Assembly (NCBI RefSeq): GCF_900215295.1
Contig: NZ_OCMF01000001.1
Coordinates: 1,550,001 to 1,614,000, forward strand
DNA: 64,000 nucleotides
Source of the DNA: Salinimicrobium sediminis
GTDB lineage: Bacteria; Bacteroidota; Bacteroidia; Flavobacteriales; Flavobacteriaceae
Direction: 5' to 3'
The position numbers and the translations under genes were made by a program. Shown here piece by piece: positions 25,341 to 33,624 of the stretch (position 1 is its first letter; every line of letters begins with the position of its first letter). The notes beneath the pieces are model-generated. The model saw only the letters and a list, made by a program, of their open reading frames with translations. It ran no database searches and was not told where the DNA came from.

Positions 25341-25861
25341 TAGCGCTTCACATCTTTTAGCAGCCATTCTTCAAGCACCTCATTTTCGTTGTTGCTGTGA
25401 AGAACAGAGATGTCGCCGGTAGCTTCAAAGATTACTACTCTCACCTGTGAAAGATTCAAAACATTTGCTTCCCGCAGCTTTGACCGCAGATCTCCTTCGG
25501 TGACCCTTGCTTTGTGCAGGTTTTCCTTTAGGATGTTTTTTCCATCCATGAGCATCAAGGGGGAATTGTCTACTACCTTACTTACACCTTCATCCCTACG
25601 CAACAAAGCCACGCTGATTTGTAACAGATAAATAAGTGCCAGGCCATATATACCTGTGGCAAGACTAACGTTTTCTGAAAGTACAGTGGACGCGATTATG
25701 GACCCAATGGCCACAGTCATTGCAAAGTCGAAGCTGGACATTTTTGAAAAACTCCGTTTACCGGCGAGCCTGGTGAACAAAATGATGGCGGCGTAAATTC
25801 CTATTGCATTTATAGCAACTGCAATTAAAGCTTCCCCGCTTATGGTGAACCACTCTTCCAT
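25340..25861 (-). CDS. DUF421/YetF family membrane protein
   Basis: With the ATG at 25861 (MEEWFTISGEAL) the protein has 173 residues: three N-terminal membrane helices (IGIYAAIILFTRLAGKRSF, FDFAMTVAIGSIIAST) followed by a soluble domain with LMLMDGKNILKENLHKARVT and LRSKLREANVLNLSQVRVV. This is the YetF/DUF421 architecture; the role is unknown, with links to envelope stress. It is coupled to the SemiSWEET gene downstream. Confidence 0.9.
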   Translation of the reverse strand: MEEWFTISGEALIAVAINAIGIYAAIILFTRLAGKRSFSKMSSFDFAMTVAIGSIIASTVLSENVSLATGIYGLALIYLLQISVALLRRDEGVSKVVDNSPLMLMDGKNILKENLHKARVTEGDLRSKLREANVLNLSQVRVVIFEATGDISVLHSNNENEVLEEWLLKDVKR

Positions 25862-25908
25862 AATAAATTTTAGTTGGTTAAGAGAACAAGTTAAGGATAT
25901 CAAATAGA

Positions 25909-26766
25909 TCAGGCACCTACCACTTCGCCACCATTCACATGGATCACCTGCCCGGTTATATAACTTGCGTCTTTACATGCCAGGAAAACATACGCGGGTC
26001 CCACTTCGCTGGGCTGTCCCGGCCGGCCCATGGGAACTTTTTTCCCAAATTCACTCACATGCTCATCGTCAAAAGATGCAGGAATCAGCGGAGTCCAAAT
26101 GGGACCGGGCGCCACAGCATTCACCCGAATATTCTTTTCTGCAAGCATTTTTGAAAGGGAACGGGTATATGCAGTTATCGCCCCTTTTGTGCTAGAGTAA
26201 TCAAGTAAGTGTTCGCTGCCTCTGTATGCTGTAACCGATGTGGTGTTAATGATGCTATCGCCTTCAGAAAGGTGTTTTAGCGCTTCTTTTACTGTGAAGA
26301 AATAGGGATAAATATTAGTTTCAAAGGTTTTCCTCACCTGTGCAGAGGTAATATCTTCCGGATTTTCCTTTGGAAATTGCATGGCAGCATTGTTCACCAG
26401 GATATTAAGGCTTCCGAATTTTTTTACCGTTTTTTGCACGGTCTCCTTACAGAATTTTTCATCTTTTAGATCCCCTTTTAAAGTAAGGCATTCTGAACCG
26501 GCCTTTTCCACCATCTTTTTTGTTTCCCCGGCATCTTCATCTTCAGAAAGGTAGACGATTGCCACTTTTGCACCTTCTTTGGCAAAATGAACAGCAACAC
26601 TTTGCCCAATTCCGCTATCTCCGCCGGTTATAAGAGCTACTTTACCTTTCAGTTTACCGCTGCCTTTGTAATCTTTTCTAATTATCTCGGGCTCGGGGTG
26701 CATTTTTTGCTGCTTTCCGGGTTGTCTTTTCTGCTCCTGCTTCGGAAGGTCTTTGGGCTTGTTCAT
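25909..26766 (-). CDS. SDR oxidoreductase, YhdF/YhxC-like with long basic N-terminus
   Basis: From the ATG at 26766 the protein has 285 residues. The first ~40 residues are hydrophilic and rich in K, Q and P, as in the YhxC/YhdF general-stress group. Then come the NAD(P) loop GGDSGIGQSV, NNAAMQFP, and the catalytic Ser/Tyr/Lys in NTTSVTAYRGSEHLLDYSSTKG. It ends with ASYITGQVIHVNGG. It probably reduces a small carbonyl compound under stress. The upstream start candidate would add an unrelated segment, so it was not used. It carries a CATTTTTGA copy at 26146-26154. Confidence 0.9.
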   Translation of the reverse strand: MNKPKDLPKQEQKRQPGKQQKMHPEPEIIRKDYKGSGKLKGKVALITGGDSGIGQSVAVHFAKEGAKVAIVYLSEDEDAGETKKMVEKAGSECLTLKGDLKDEKFCKETVQKTVKKFGSLNILVNNAAMQFPKENPEDITSAQVRKTFETNIYPYFFTVKEALKHLSEGDSIINTTSVTAYRGSEHLLDYSSTKGAITAYTRSLSKMLAEKNIRVNAVAPGPIWTPLIPASFDDEHVSEFGKKVPMGRPGQPSEVGPAYVFLACKDASYITGQVIHVNGGEVVGA

Positions 26767-26894
26767 AAATTCAACTTTTTGAATTTTAAAGTTATAGAAC
26801 CCCATGGATGGCTGCAGAAGGTTTAAGAAAGATTTAGCGCAGCCTTTAACAAACAATAACGTCTTCTAAAAATGGATACCTTTGGGGCTGAAAA

Positions 26895-28127
26895 ATGACA
26901 TTTTTGGAACCTCTTTCTTTTGATATTATAATTATTGGTGGCGGGGCTGCCGGATTCTTCACTGCAATCAATGCTGCGGAAATGGCTCCCGAAGCCAGGA
27001 TCTGTATCCTGGAACGTGGAAAGGATGTCCTGAACAAGGTTCGCATTTCGGGCGGCGGAAGGTGCAATGTGACCCATGCCGAATTCCTTCCGAAGGAACT
27101 CACCAAAAATTATCCCCGGGGTGAAAAAGAACTCCGCGGACCGTTTCATAACTTCATGACCGGCGATACCATTGAGTGGTTTGAAAAGAGAGGAGTTCCG
27201 CTGAAGATCGAAGAGGACGGAAGAATGTTTCCGGTATCCAATTCTTCAGAAACCATAATAGATCTCTTTCTTGAGGAGTCAAAAAGGCTGAAAATTGAAG
27301 TTCTTTTAAAACGAGCCGTACAGGGCCTGCAGCAGAAAAATGAGCTTTGGGAAATAGCTACTTCCCAGGAAACTTTCACTGCCAAAAAATTGCTGGTAGC
27401 CACAGGGAGTAATCCAAAAGTTTGGAGTTTGCTTCAGGAGCTGGGGCATACAATTGTACCGGGAGTTCCATCCCTGTTCACATTTAATATTACAGATAGC
27501 CGCATCAAGGAATTACCCGGAGTAGCCACAAATGCCCTGGTCAAACTGAAGCGGACCAAACTTGAAACCTTCGGACCTTTACTTATTACTCATTGGGGCA
27601 TGAGCGGTCCTTCAATCCTAAAGCTTTCTGCCTGGGGTGCAAGAGAATTGAGCGACAAAAAGAATTTTGAGATCGAAGTGAACTGGCTTCCCGAAACCTC
27701 TTCAGAAGAGGTGGAAGAAGAACTGATGCGCCTAAAAAAGGAAAATGCAAAACAATCTCCTCACAAGTACGCCCAATTCAATCTTCCAAAAAGGTTATGG
27801 CAAAGTTTGGTTTCAGCTTCAGGAATTGAGGTCGAAAGCCGCTGGGCAGATCTTAACAAGCAGCAGCTGGAGGAACTGGAGCAGCAGTTGACGCATGGAA
27901 TTTTTCAGGTGCATGGGAAAAGCACTTTTAAGGAAGAATTTGTGACCGCCGGGGGCGTGGAACTAAAGGAGGTGAATTTTAAAACCTTTGAAAGTAAAAT
28001 ATGTCCTAACCTTTTCCTTGCAGGAGAGGTGCTGAATATTGACGCCATTACAGGAGGCTTCAACTTCCAGAACGCCTGGACCGGTGGATTCCTTGCAGCC
28101 AAAGCAATGACTAACTCTGCTGTTTAA
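26895..28127 (+). CDS. BaiN/RdsA family FAD-dependent oxidoreductase
   Basis: The 410-residue protein is of the HI0933/BaiN type. It has the FAD loop IIIGGGAAGFFTAINAAEMA near residue 12, RISGGGRCNVTHAE near 52, LLVATGSNPKVW in the middle, ITHWGMSGPSILKLSAWG and the C-terminal NLFLAGEVLNIDAITGGFNF. BaiN removes double bonds from bile acids in gut clostridia, but the wider family is found in almost all bacteria with unknown substrates. It overlaps the convergent SDR gene by 17 bp. Confidence 0.92.
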   Translation: MTFLEPLSFDIIIIGGGAAGFFTAINAAEMAPEARICILERGKDVLNKVRISGGGRCNVTHAEFLPKELTKNYPRGEKELRGPFHNFMTGDTIEWFEKRGVPLKIEEDGRMFPVSNSSETIIDLFLEESKRLKIEVLLKRAVQGLQQKNELWEIATSQETFTAKKLLVATGSNPKVWSLLQELGHTIVPGVPSLFTFNITDSRIKELPGVATNALVKLKRTKLETFGPLLITHWGMSGPSILKLSAWGARELSDKKNFEIEVNWLPETSSEEVEEELMRLKKENAKQSPHKYAQFNLPKRLWQSLVSASGIEVESRWADLNKQQLEELEQQLTHGIFQVHGKSTFKEEFVTAGGVELKEVNFKTFESKICPNLFLAGEVLNIDAITGGFNFQNAWTGGFLAAKAMTNSAV

Positions 28128-28923
28128 GGAGGATCTTATTGAACCAGGATGTTGGCAGGATCTTTCTCGCGAATAATACGGCGCTCGCACCTTTACCGGT
28201 GGGATAGCGTAGTTTGTATTTTCCGTCTGTCGCGGCTTTAAAGACCGTTTCGGCCACTACTTCGGGACCCGGAGCTTTTTCATTCCGCTTTTTCATTCCG
28301 CTGAGGATATTTTTCTCCATTTTTTCATAACCTTTGACGGAATCATTTTCAAAGACCTTGAGCGACCTTCCATGAAAATCAGTTTTTATGGCTGCGGGTT
28401 CGATCATTTTTACCTTGATGTTGAACTGGCGGAGCTCAAATTCCAGGGCCTCAGTAAACCCTTCAAGCGCCCATTTGCTGGAGCAGTAGAGGCTGTATAA
28501 TGGAATGGTAAATCGACCCACTACAGAGGAGGTATTGATGATCATACCTTCTCCTTTATTTCTGAAATAAGGAATAAATTCCCTGGTAAGATCCATCACC
28601 CCAAAAAGATTCACCCGGAATTGTTGCAGCACCTCCTCTTCCGAAGATTTCTCAAAAGCCCCCACGGCACCATAGCCGGCATTGTTAAAGAGGACATCAA
28701 TAGAAGAAAAGTCTTTTTCCACTTTAGAGATGATAGATTGCAGATCCTCTTTTTTGGTGACATCCAGCTTGTAGAGCTTGAGGTTATTCAACTCTTTTAG
28801 TTCTTTTTCCTCTTCGGGAGAACGCATGGTGGCAGCTACGTTCCATCCATTTTCTGCAAAAAGTTTGGCTGTAGCCCTGCCAATTCCGCTGGAGGCGCCG
28901 GTGATGAGAATGGTCTTTGACAT
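28111..28923 (-). CDS. Short-chain dehydrogenase/reductase
   Basis: The 270-residue protein is a classical SDR: GASSGIGRATAKLFAENGW at residues 8-26, LFNNAGYGAVGAFE near 84, and the catalytic Ser and YxxxK in INTSSVVGRFTIPLYSLYCS with SSKWALEGF right after. It lacks clues to the substrate; retinol/steroid-like SDRs have similar C-terminal segments. It is divergent from mvaD, which has its promoter within the 78-bp spacer. Confidence 0.9.
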   Translation of the reverse strand: MSKTILITGASSGIGRATAKLFAENGWNVAATMRSPEEEKELKELNNLKLYKLDVTKKEDLQSIISKVEKDFSSIDVLFNNAGYGAVGAFEKSSEEEVLQQFRVNLFGVMDLTREFIPYFRNKGEGMIINTSSVVGRFTIPLYSLYCSSKWALEGFTEALEFELRQFNIKVKMIEPAAIKTDFHGRSLKVFENDSVKGYEKMEKNILSGMKKRNEKAPGPEVVAETVFKAATDGKYKLRYPTGKGASAVLFARKILPTSWFNKILLKQQS

Positions 28924-28968
28924 AAATCTGGATTTATTTCCTCTCTAAAAATAGCATTTTTGAATGGC

Positions 28969-28997
28969 TTTGGCTTTAACAGGAAAATCTATATTTG
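28969..28997 (+). promoter_or_regulatory. Promoter of mvaD giving a nearly leaderless transcript
   Basis: TTTG (28969-28972) and TATATTTG (28990-28997) are 17 bp apart, a good match to the consensus. The ATG of mvaD is only 4 nt further on, so transcription would start at or within a few bases of the start codon. It also rules out an earlier start of the gene at 28960. Confidence 0.7.
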
Positions 28998-29001
28998 CGT
29001 T

Positions 29002-30087
29002 ATGACCGAAAAAGATTTTCTTCCGAAGCCATACCCCGCAGCAGTAGCGCAGGGGGAAGTGACCTGGCAAAGCCCCAGCAACATTGCCCTGGTGAAGTAC
29101 TGGGGGAAGCTGGATCATCAAATTCCGGCGAATCCTTCCATTAGTTTTACGCTGGATTCCTGCCGTACGACCACTACATTAAAGTACAGCAAGAAGGAAA
29201 AGCATTCCGACAATTTTGAATTTGAACTTTATTTTGAAGGGGAGAAAAAAGATTCTTTTCGTCCCAAGATCCAGAAGTTCCTGGAAAGGGTGGAGCCATA
29301 TTTGCCATTTTTGAAGGATTATAAATTTATCATTGATACTTCCAACTCTTTTCCACACAGCAGCGGGATCGCTTCTTCGGCCAGCGGGATGAGTGCTTTG
29401 GCACTTTGTCTTATGAGTATCGAGAAGCAACTGGATCCTGAAATGGATGATAAATATTTCACGCGAAAAAGCTCATTTTTGGCAAGGCTGGGATCGGGAA
29501 GCGCCTGCCGCAGTATTGAAGGCGAACTCGTGGTTTGGGGATTTCAAAGGAACATCTACGGCAGCAGCGATCTATATGGAGTGCAATTCAGGGATGAGGT
29601 GCATGAGAATTTCCGGAATTACCGCGATACGATCTTGTTGGTAGACAAGGGAGAGAAGCAGGTGAGCAGTACTGTTGGGCATGAGCTCATGAACGGGCAT
29701 CCTTTTGCGGAACGACGTTTTCAACAGGCACACGAAAATTTAGACCGGCTGAAAAAGATCTTCCGCAGCGGTGATCTTTCAGAATTTATAAAGGTGGTGG
29801 AGAGCGAGGCGCTAACGCTTCACGCGATGATGATGACCAGCCAGCCCTACTTCCTGTTGATGAAACCTAATACCCTTGAGATCATAAACAGGATCTTTAA
29901 ATTTAGGGAAGAGAGCGGACTGCATTTGTGCTTTACCCTGGATGCAGGTGCCAATGTGCACTTATTGTATCCTGAAAAGGAAGAAAAGGAGACCAGCGAA
30001 TTCATAGAAGCCTCGCTGAAACAGTATTGTCAGAATGGCCAGTTTATTCATGACGGCGTGGGTAGCGGTGCCAGCAAATTGGCTTAA
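29002..30087 (+). CDS. mvaD: Diphosphomevalonate decarboxylase
   Basis: The 361-residue GHMP-superfamily enzyme turns mevalonate 5-diphosphate into isopentenyl diphosphate using ATP. The family marks are SNIALVKYWGKLDHQIPANP (substrate site), SGIASSASGMSALALCL (ATP loop) and RLGSGSACRSIEGELVVWG; MMMTSQPYFLLMKP follows. A neighbouring kinase gene at 30312 provides the previous type of step, so this organism uses the mevalonate pathway, as many Flavobacteriaceae do. The start follows from the promoter position. Confidence 0.96.
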   Translation: MTEKDFLPKPYPAAVAQGEVTWQSPSNIALVKYWGKLDHQIPANPSISFTLDSCRTTTTLKYSKKEKHSDNFEFELYFEGEKKDSFRPKIQKFLERVEPYLPFLKDYKFIIDTSNSFPHSSGIASSASGMSALALCLMSIEKQLDPEMDDKYFTRKSSFLARLGSGSACRSIEGELVVWGFQRNIYGSSDLYGVQFRDEVHENFRNYRDTILLVDKGEKQVSSTVGHELMNGHPFAERRFQQAHENLDRLKKIFRSGDLSEFIKVVESEALTLHAMMMTSQPYFLLMKPNTLEIINRIFKFREESGLHLCFTLDAGANVHLLYPEKEEKETSEFIEASLKQYCQNGQFIHDGVGSGASKLA

Positions 30088-30121
30088 TAATTGAGATGTT
30101 ACTTTCTGAAAATCAGTAGCA

Positions 30122-30152
30122 TTGCACATTTTTGGAAGTAGTGTTATATTTG
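30122..30152 (+). promoter_or_regulatory. Candidate promoter of the mevalonate kinase-like gene
   Basis: TTG (30122-30124) and TATATTTG (30145-30152) are 20 bp apart. Two more -7-like boxes (TAAATTTG at 30232-30239 and TAACTTTG at 30246-30253) lie nearer the gene but lack a well-spaced TTG. The leader from the first would be about 150 nt. Confidence 0.5.
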
Positions 30153-30311
30153 CAGCTTCCGGGTGTTTAACAGGATTTTATCATAAACTGATCATAATCA
30201 TGTTGCCGGAAGAGCTTAAAAAGGAGAATGTTAAATTTGTTTTGCTAACTTTGATTTCATTTTAATAGGAAATTCGAAAGATTGGATATCCGGCCCCGAA
30301 AAAGAATTGGT

Positions 30312-31250
30312 ATGAAAGGACCTTTATTTTACTCAAAGATCCTCCTTTTTGGAGAGTATGGAATTATAAAAGATTCCAAAGGTTTATCTATTCCCTATAA
30401 TTTTTACAATGGGGCGTTGAAGGTGGATGAGGATCCTTCTGAAGCTGCTCAAAAATCCAATAGAAGCTTAAAGCGTTTTGCCGATTACCTGGAGAACCTT
30501 CAAAAAGAAAAGCCCGAACTGGTGCAATTCGATCTGGAAGATCTTAAAGCAGATATTGAAAAAGGTATGTATTTCGATTCCAGTATTCCGCAGGGATACG
30601 GAGTAGGAAGTAGTGGCGCTTTGGTGGCTGCTATCTATGATGAATATGCGATCGACAAGATCACGGTTCTGGAAAATCTTACCCGTGAAAAATTATTAAA
30701 GCTAAAGAAGATCTTTGGAGAAATGGAATCTTTCTTCCACGGGAAATCTTCGGGACTTGATCCTCTTAACTCTTATTTGAGCATTCCAATCCTGATAAAT
30801 TCTCAGGATAATATTGAACCTGCCGGCATTCCATCTCAAACCCAGAACGGGAAAGGTGCTGTGTTCCTTCTAGACAGTGGTTCTGTGGGGGAAACTGCTC
30901 CCATGGTGAATATCTTTATGGAGAACATGAAGCAGGAGCCTTTCAGAAAAATGCTGAAAGATCAGTTCGTAAAACATACCGATGCCTGTGTGGATGATTT
31001 CCTGAAGGGTGATGTAAAATCCCTTTTTGGGAACATCAAGAAATTATCACATGTTGTGCTGGATAATTTCAAACCAATGATCCCGGCACAATTCCATAAA
31101 CTATGGAAGAACGGGATCGAAACCAATGATTACTACCTGAAGCTTTGCGGCTCCGGTGGTGGTGGTTATATTCTTGGATTTACAGAAGATATTGAAAAGG
31201 CAAGAAAAGCATTGAAGGATTATCGCCTGGAAGTGGTTTACAACTTCTAA
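30312..31250 (+). CDS. GHMP kinase, mevalonate kinase-like
   Basis: I take the ATG at 30312 (MKGPLFYSKILLFGEYGII), giving 312 residues. The protein has the substrate loop at the start, the ATP-binding loop PQGYGVGSSGALVAAIYDEY near residue 87, and a third motif LKLCGSGGGGYILGF near the C-terminus. It carries out phosphorylation of mevalonate (or phosphomevalonate) in the same pathway as mvaD. The phosphorylated intermediate cannot be told from motifs alone. It ends 6 bp before the UbiA gene, so they are cotranscribed. Confidence 0.9.
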   Translation: MKGPLFYSKILLFGEYGIIKDSKGLSIPYNFYNGALKVDEDPSEAAQKSNRSLKRFADYLENLQKEKPELVQFDLEDLKADIEKGMYFDSSIPQGYGVGSSGALVAAIYDEYAIDKITVLENLTREKLLKLKKIFGEMESFFHGKSSGLDPLNSYLSIPILINSQDNIEPAGIPSQTQNGKGAVFLLDSGSVGETAPMVNIFMENMKQEPFRKMLKDQFVKHTDACVDDFLKGDVKSLFGNIKKLSHVVLDNFKPMIPAQFHKLWKNGIETNDYYLKLCGSGGGGYILGFTEDIEKARKALKDYRLEVVYNF

Positions 31251-31256
31251 GGAGAA

Positions 31257-32162
31257 ATGGCCACTCTCTCTAAAAAGCGGCTTCTGTTAAAGATTCTCAG
31301 CTTTATTTCGGTAGTTAGAGGCTACAATATTCTGGTGCTCGTCATCGCGCAGTACCTTACTTCCATCTTTATTCTTGCACCCGATCTGCCAATGAGGAAG
31401 GTGCTTTTCGATCTTAATTTATTCTTTATGATCCTTGCTACAGCTTCTATTGTGGCTGCAGGGTACATCATCAATAATTTCTACGACAGTGAAAAGGATC
31501 TTATAAACCGGCCTCAAAAAACGATGTTAGACAGGTTTGTGAGTCAGCGAACAAAATTATCGGTGTATTTTCTGCTCAATATGTTCGGGATCTTTTTTGC
31601 CAGCTATATCTCCTTTAGGGCGGTTGTTTTTTTCTCACTTTATATTTTCGGGATCTGGTTTTACTCCCACCGGCTTAAGAAGATACTTTTTGTCAATAAC
31701 CTAATAGCTTCGGTGATTACCATCACCCCATTTTTTGCAGTATTCCTGTACTACAAAAATTTTGATACGGTTATCCTGGTACATGCATCCTTTCTTTACC
31801 TTATTATTCTCATGCGGGAAATGGTGAAGGACCTGGAGAATATGAAAGGAGATATTGCACAGGGATACAGGACCATTCCTATTGTTTACGGAGAGAACTT
31901 CAGCAAATCTCTCTTAACCATACTTACCTTTGCATCAATGGTTCCTATTCATTTCCTGATTTTTGATTTTGAAATAGGGAAGATGTATTACTTTTTCTAT
32001 GGTGCCGTATTTGTGTTGCTGATTTTCCTGTTGGTTCTCTATTTTAGTAAGGCCAAATGGCAGTATCTTCTTCTGCACAATTTGCTTAAGTTCATTATCG
32101 TCGCGGGAGTTTTCAGTATTCTTTTGATTGACGTTGATGCCTTGTTGAGCAGAGTGTTCTAA
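31257..32162 (+). CDS. UbiA family prenyltransferase (GGGP synthase-like)
   Basis: The 301-residue integral membrane protein has eight or nine helices and the two Asp-rich motifs of the UbiA family, NNFYDSEKDLINRP near residue 73 and DLENMKGD near 193. UbiA enzymes attach a prenyl chain to an aromatic or other acceptor at the membrane. Bacteroidetes homologues are often annotated as geranylgeranylglycerol-phosphate geranylgeranyltransferase. Its place right behind a mevalonate-pathway kinase fits use of the isoprenoid made there. The acceptor is uncertain. Confidence 0.9.
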   Translation: MATLSKKRLLLKILSFISVVRGYNILVLVIAQYLTSIFILAPDLPMRKVLFDLNLFFMILATASIVAAGYIINNFYDSEKDLINRPQKTMLDRFVSQRTKLSVYFLLNMFGIFFASYISFRAVVFFSLYIFGIWFYSHRLKKILFVNNLIASVITITPFFAVFLYYKNFDTVILVHASFLYLIILMREMVKDLENMKGDIAQGYRTIPIVYGENFSKSLLTILTFASMVPIHFLIFDFEIGKMYYFFYGAVFVLLIFLLVLYFSKAKWQYLLLHNLLKFIIVAGVFSILLIDVDALLSRVF

Positions 32163-32467
32163 ATGTATATTGTACAAAGTATGTAATTATTGAAACAGGT
32201 TGCGCCGCTATCCCGAAAATAGCATCAACCGGTGCTGATTTGTTTCCCGCGGATCACGCCGATTGCAGAAATAGCCAATTAAAGGGCCGGGTTGTAGGAA
32301 CTTTATCTTCATCTTCAAACTCTCAAATCCCCAAATTCTCACATCTTCAATTCTTTTCTGAAATTTGGTGCCTTGTGATCGTTGATTTGTTCGAAGGATG
32401 TTGCCTCTTCTTTATAGGATTATTTATTGTTAAACAATCTAGTATCTTTGTACCAAATTAAATAGTT
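32163..32467. other. Non-coding gap with CT-rich repeat-like sequence
   Basis: No gene fits. Around 32310-32360 the sequence is a loose repeat of AAATTCTCACATCTTC-like phrases (CTTCATCTTCAAACTCTCAAATCCCC and on). A related CT-rich run occurs in the gap before the first yceI gene. The right end holds a -7 box for the next gene. Confidence 0.45.
32443..32450 (+). promoter_or_regulatory. -7 box before the pseudouridine synthase gene
   Basis: TATCTTTG matches TAnnTTTG exactly and lies 17 nt before the ATG. The -33 TTG is not at a good distance (nearest is 13 bp away), so the promoter is only partly supported. Confidence 0.45.
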
Positions 32468-33367
32468 ATGAGTAGAAATGACAGGTCATCCGGAAGCAGG
32501 GGAGACCGCTCTTCCGGTAAATCTTCAGGAAGACAGGGTGGGGGAGAACGATCAAAATCACACGCACGTGGAAATACTCCGGTGAATCGAAATGAAAAGG
32601 ATCCCAAAACCATGTCCCGGGGCAATGCTCCGGTAAAAAAGAAAACCGGAGAAAAATCTGAGGGCATAAGATTGAACAAATTTGTAGCCAACTCCGGCGT
32701 ATGTTCAAGGCGGGATGCCGACATATACATTGCGGCCGGAAATGTCACCGTAAACGGCAAGGTAATTACTGAAATGGGCTATAAGGTACTGCTTAAAGAT
32801 GAAGTTAAATTTGATGGCCGTCGCATCCTTCCCGAGAAACCGGAATACGTACTTTTGAACAAGCCCAAAGGCTTTTTCGTAACCGGGAGTCTTGAAAAAA
32901 AGAACCGTACAGTTATGGATTTGATCGCAAACGCTTCCAAGTCAAAGCTGGATCCGGTTGGAAAATTAGATACTCAGGCTACAGGATTAATCTTGTTTAC
33001 TAACGATGGTGTCCTGGCCAAAAGTCTTGCTAATCCCAAGAATGGGATACGGCAGATCTATCACCTTGAACTGGATAAGGATCTTGCTTATGAGGATCTT
33101 CAGAAGATTAAGGAAGGTGTCAATCTGGAAGATGGCACTGCCAGAGTTACAGAGGTAAGTTACGTGGAAAATAAACCGAAACGGGAAGTCGGCTTAGAAC
33201 TTAGAAGTACGAAACCTCATATCGTACAGCGAATTTTTAAGAGTTTAGGCTATGAGATCCAGAAATTGGACCGTGTTGTATATGGCGGTTTGACCAAAAA
33301 AGATTTGGGTCGCGGGCACTGGAGAGTCTTAAATAAGCAGGAGATCATAAATCTTTCGAATCTTTAA
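32468..33367 (+). CDS. RluB/RsuA-type rRNA pseudouridine synthase
   Basis: The 299-residue protein has a low-complexity N-terminus rich in R, S and G (residues 1-65), an S4 RNA-binding domain (IRLNKFVANSGVCSRRDADI) and the catalytic domain with DPVGKLDTQATGLILFTNDG, whose Asp in GKLDxxxxGL is the nucleophile. It isomerises uridine in 23S or 16S rRNA. The basic tail is typical of Bacteroidetes members and probably helps RNA binding. It ends at a hairpin terminator. Confidence 0.93.
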   Translation: MSRNDRSSGSRGDRSSGKSSGRQGGGERSKSHARGNTPVNRNEKDPKTMSRGNAPVKKKTGEKSEGIRLNKFVANSGVCSRRDADIYIAAGNVTVNGKVITEMGYKVLLKDEVKFDGRRILPEKPEYVLLNKPKGFFVTGSLEKKNRTVMDLIANASKSKLDPVGKLDTQATGLILFTNDGVLAKSLANPKNGIRQIYHLELDKDLAYEDLQKIKEGVNLEDGTARVTEVSYVENKPKREVGLELRSTKPHIVQRIFKSLGYEIQKLDRVVYGGLTKKDLGRGHWRVLNKQEIINLSNL

Positions 33368-33391
33368 ACTTTCATTTTCAAGATCAATATT

Positions 33392-33446
33392 CAGGAAAGT
33401 TGTGAATTAGAGAAATCTAAAAAAATCCTGCAACTTTCCTGCTTTT
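33392..33446 (+). terminator. Terminator-like hairpin
   Basis: CAGGAAAGTTG (33392-33402) pairs perfectly over 11 bp with CAACTTTCCTG (33431-33441), followed by CTTTTTAA. The loop is 28 nt long. It lies behind the pseudouridine synthase gene. Confidence 0.65.
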
Positions 33447-33624
33447 TAATACATTTGCTTTAGCTAAGCTAAAATGATGAAAAAAACACCACGGGTCCTA
33501 TCCGATTGGTTTTTAGAATATTCCCGCCCCGGCAATTGTAGCCTTAACAAACTTTTATTACCTTATTTTTTCAGCATTGGCTTATAATTTCTACTTTTTA
33601 ACCTTTAACCCTATTACGTAAAAA

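Noticed and set aside
26823-27149. Minus-strand frame over the start of the BaiN-like gene
   Set aside because: It is a shadow of the flavoprotein gene, with no family resemblance or sensible composition.
30232-30253. Promoters TAAATTTG and TAACTTTG just before the mevalonate kinase-like gene
   Set aside because: Neither has a TTG at 17-23 bp upstream; the box at 30145-30152 fits better.
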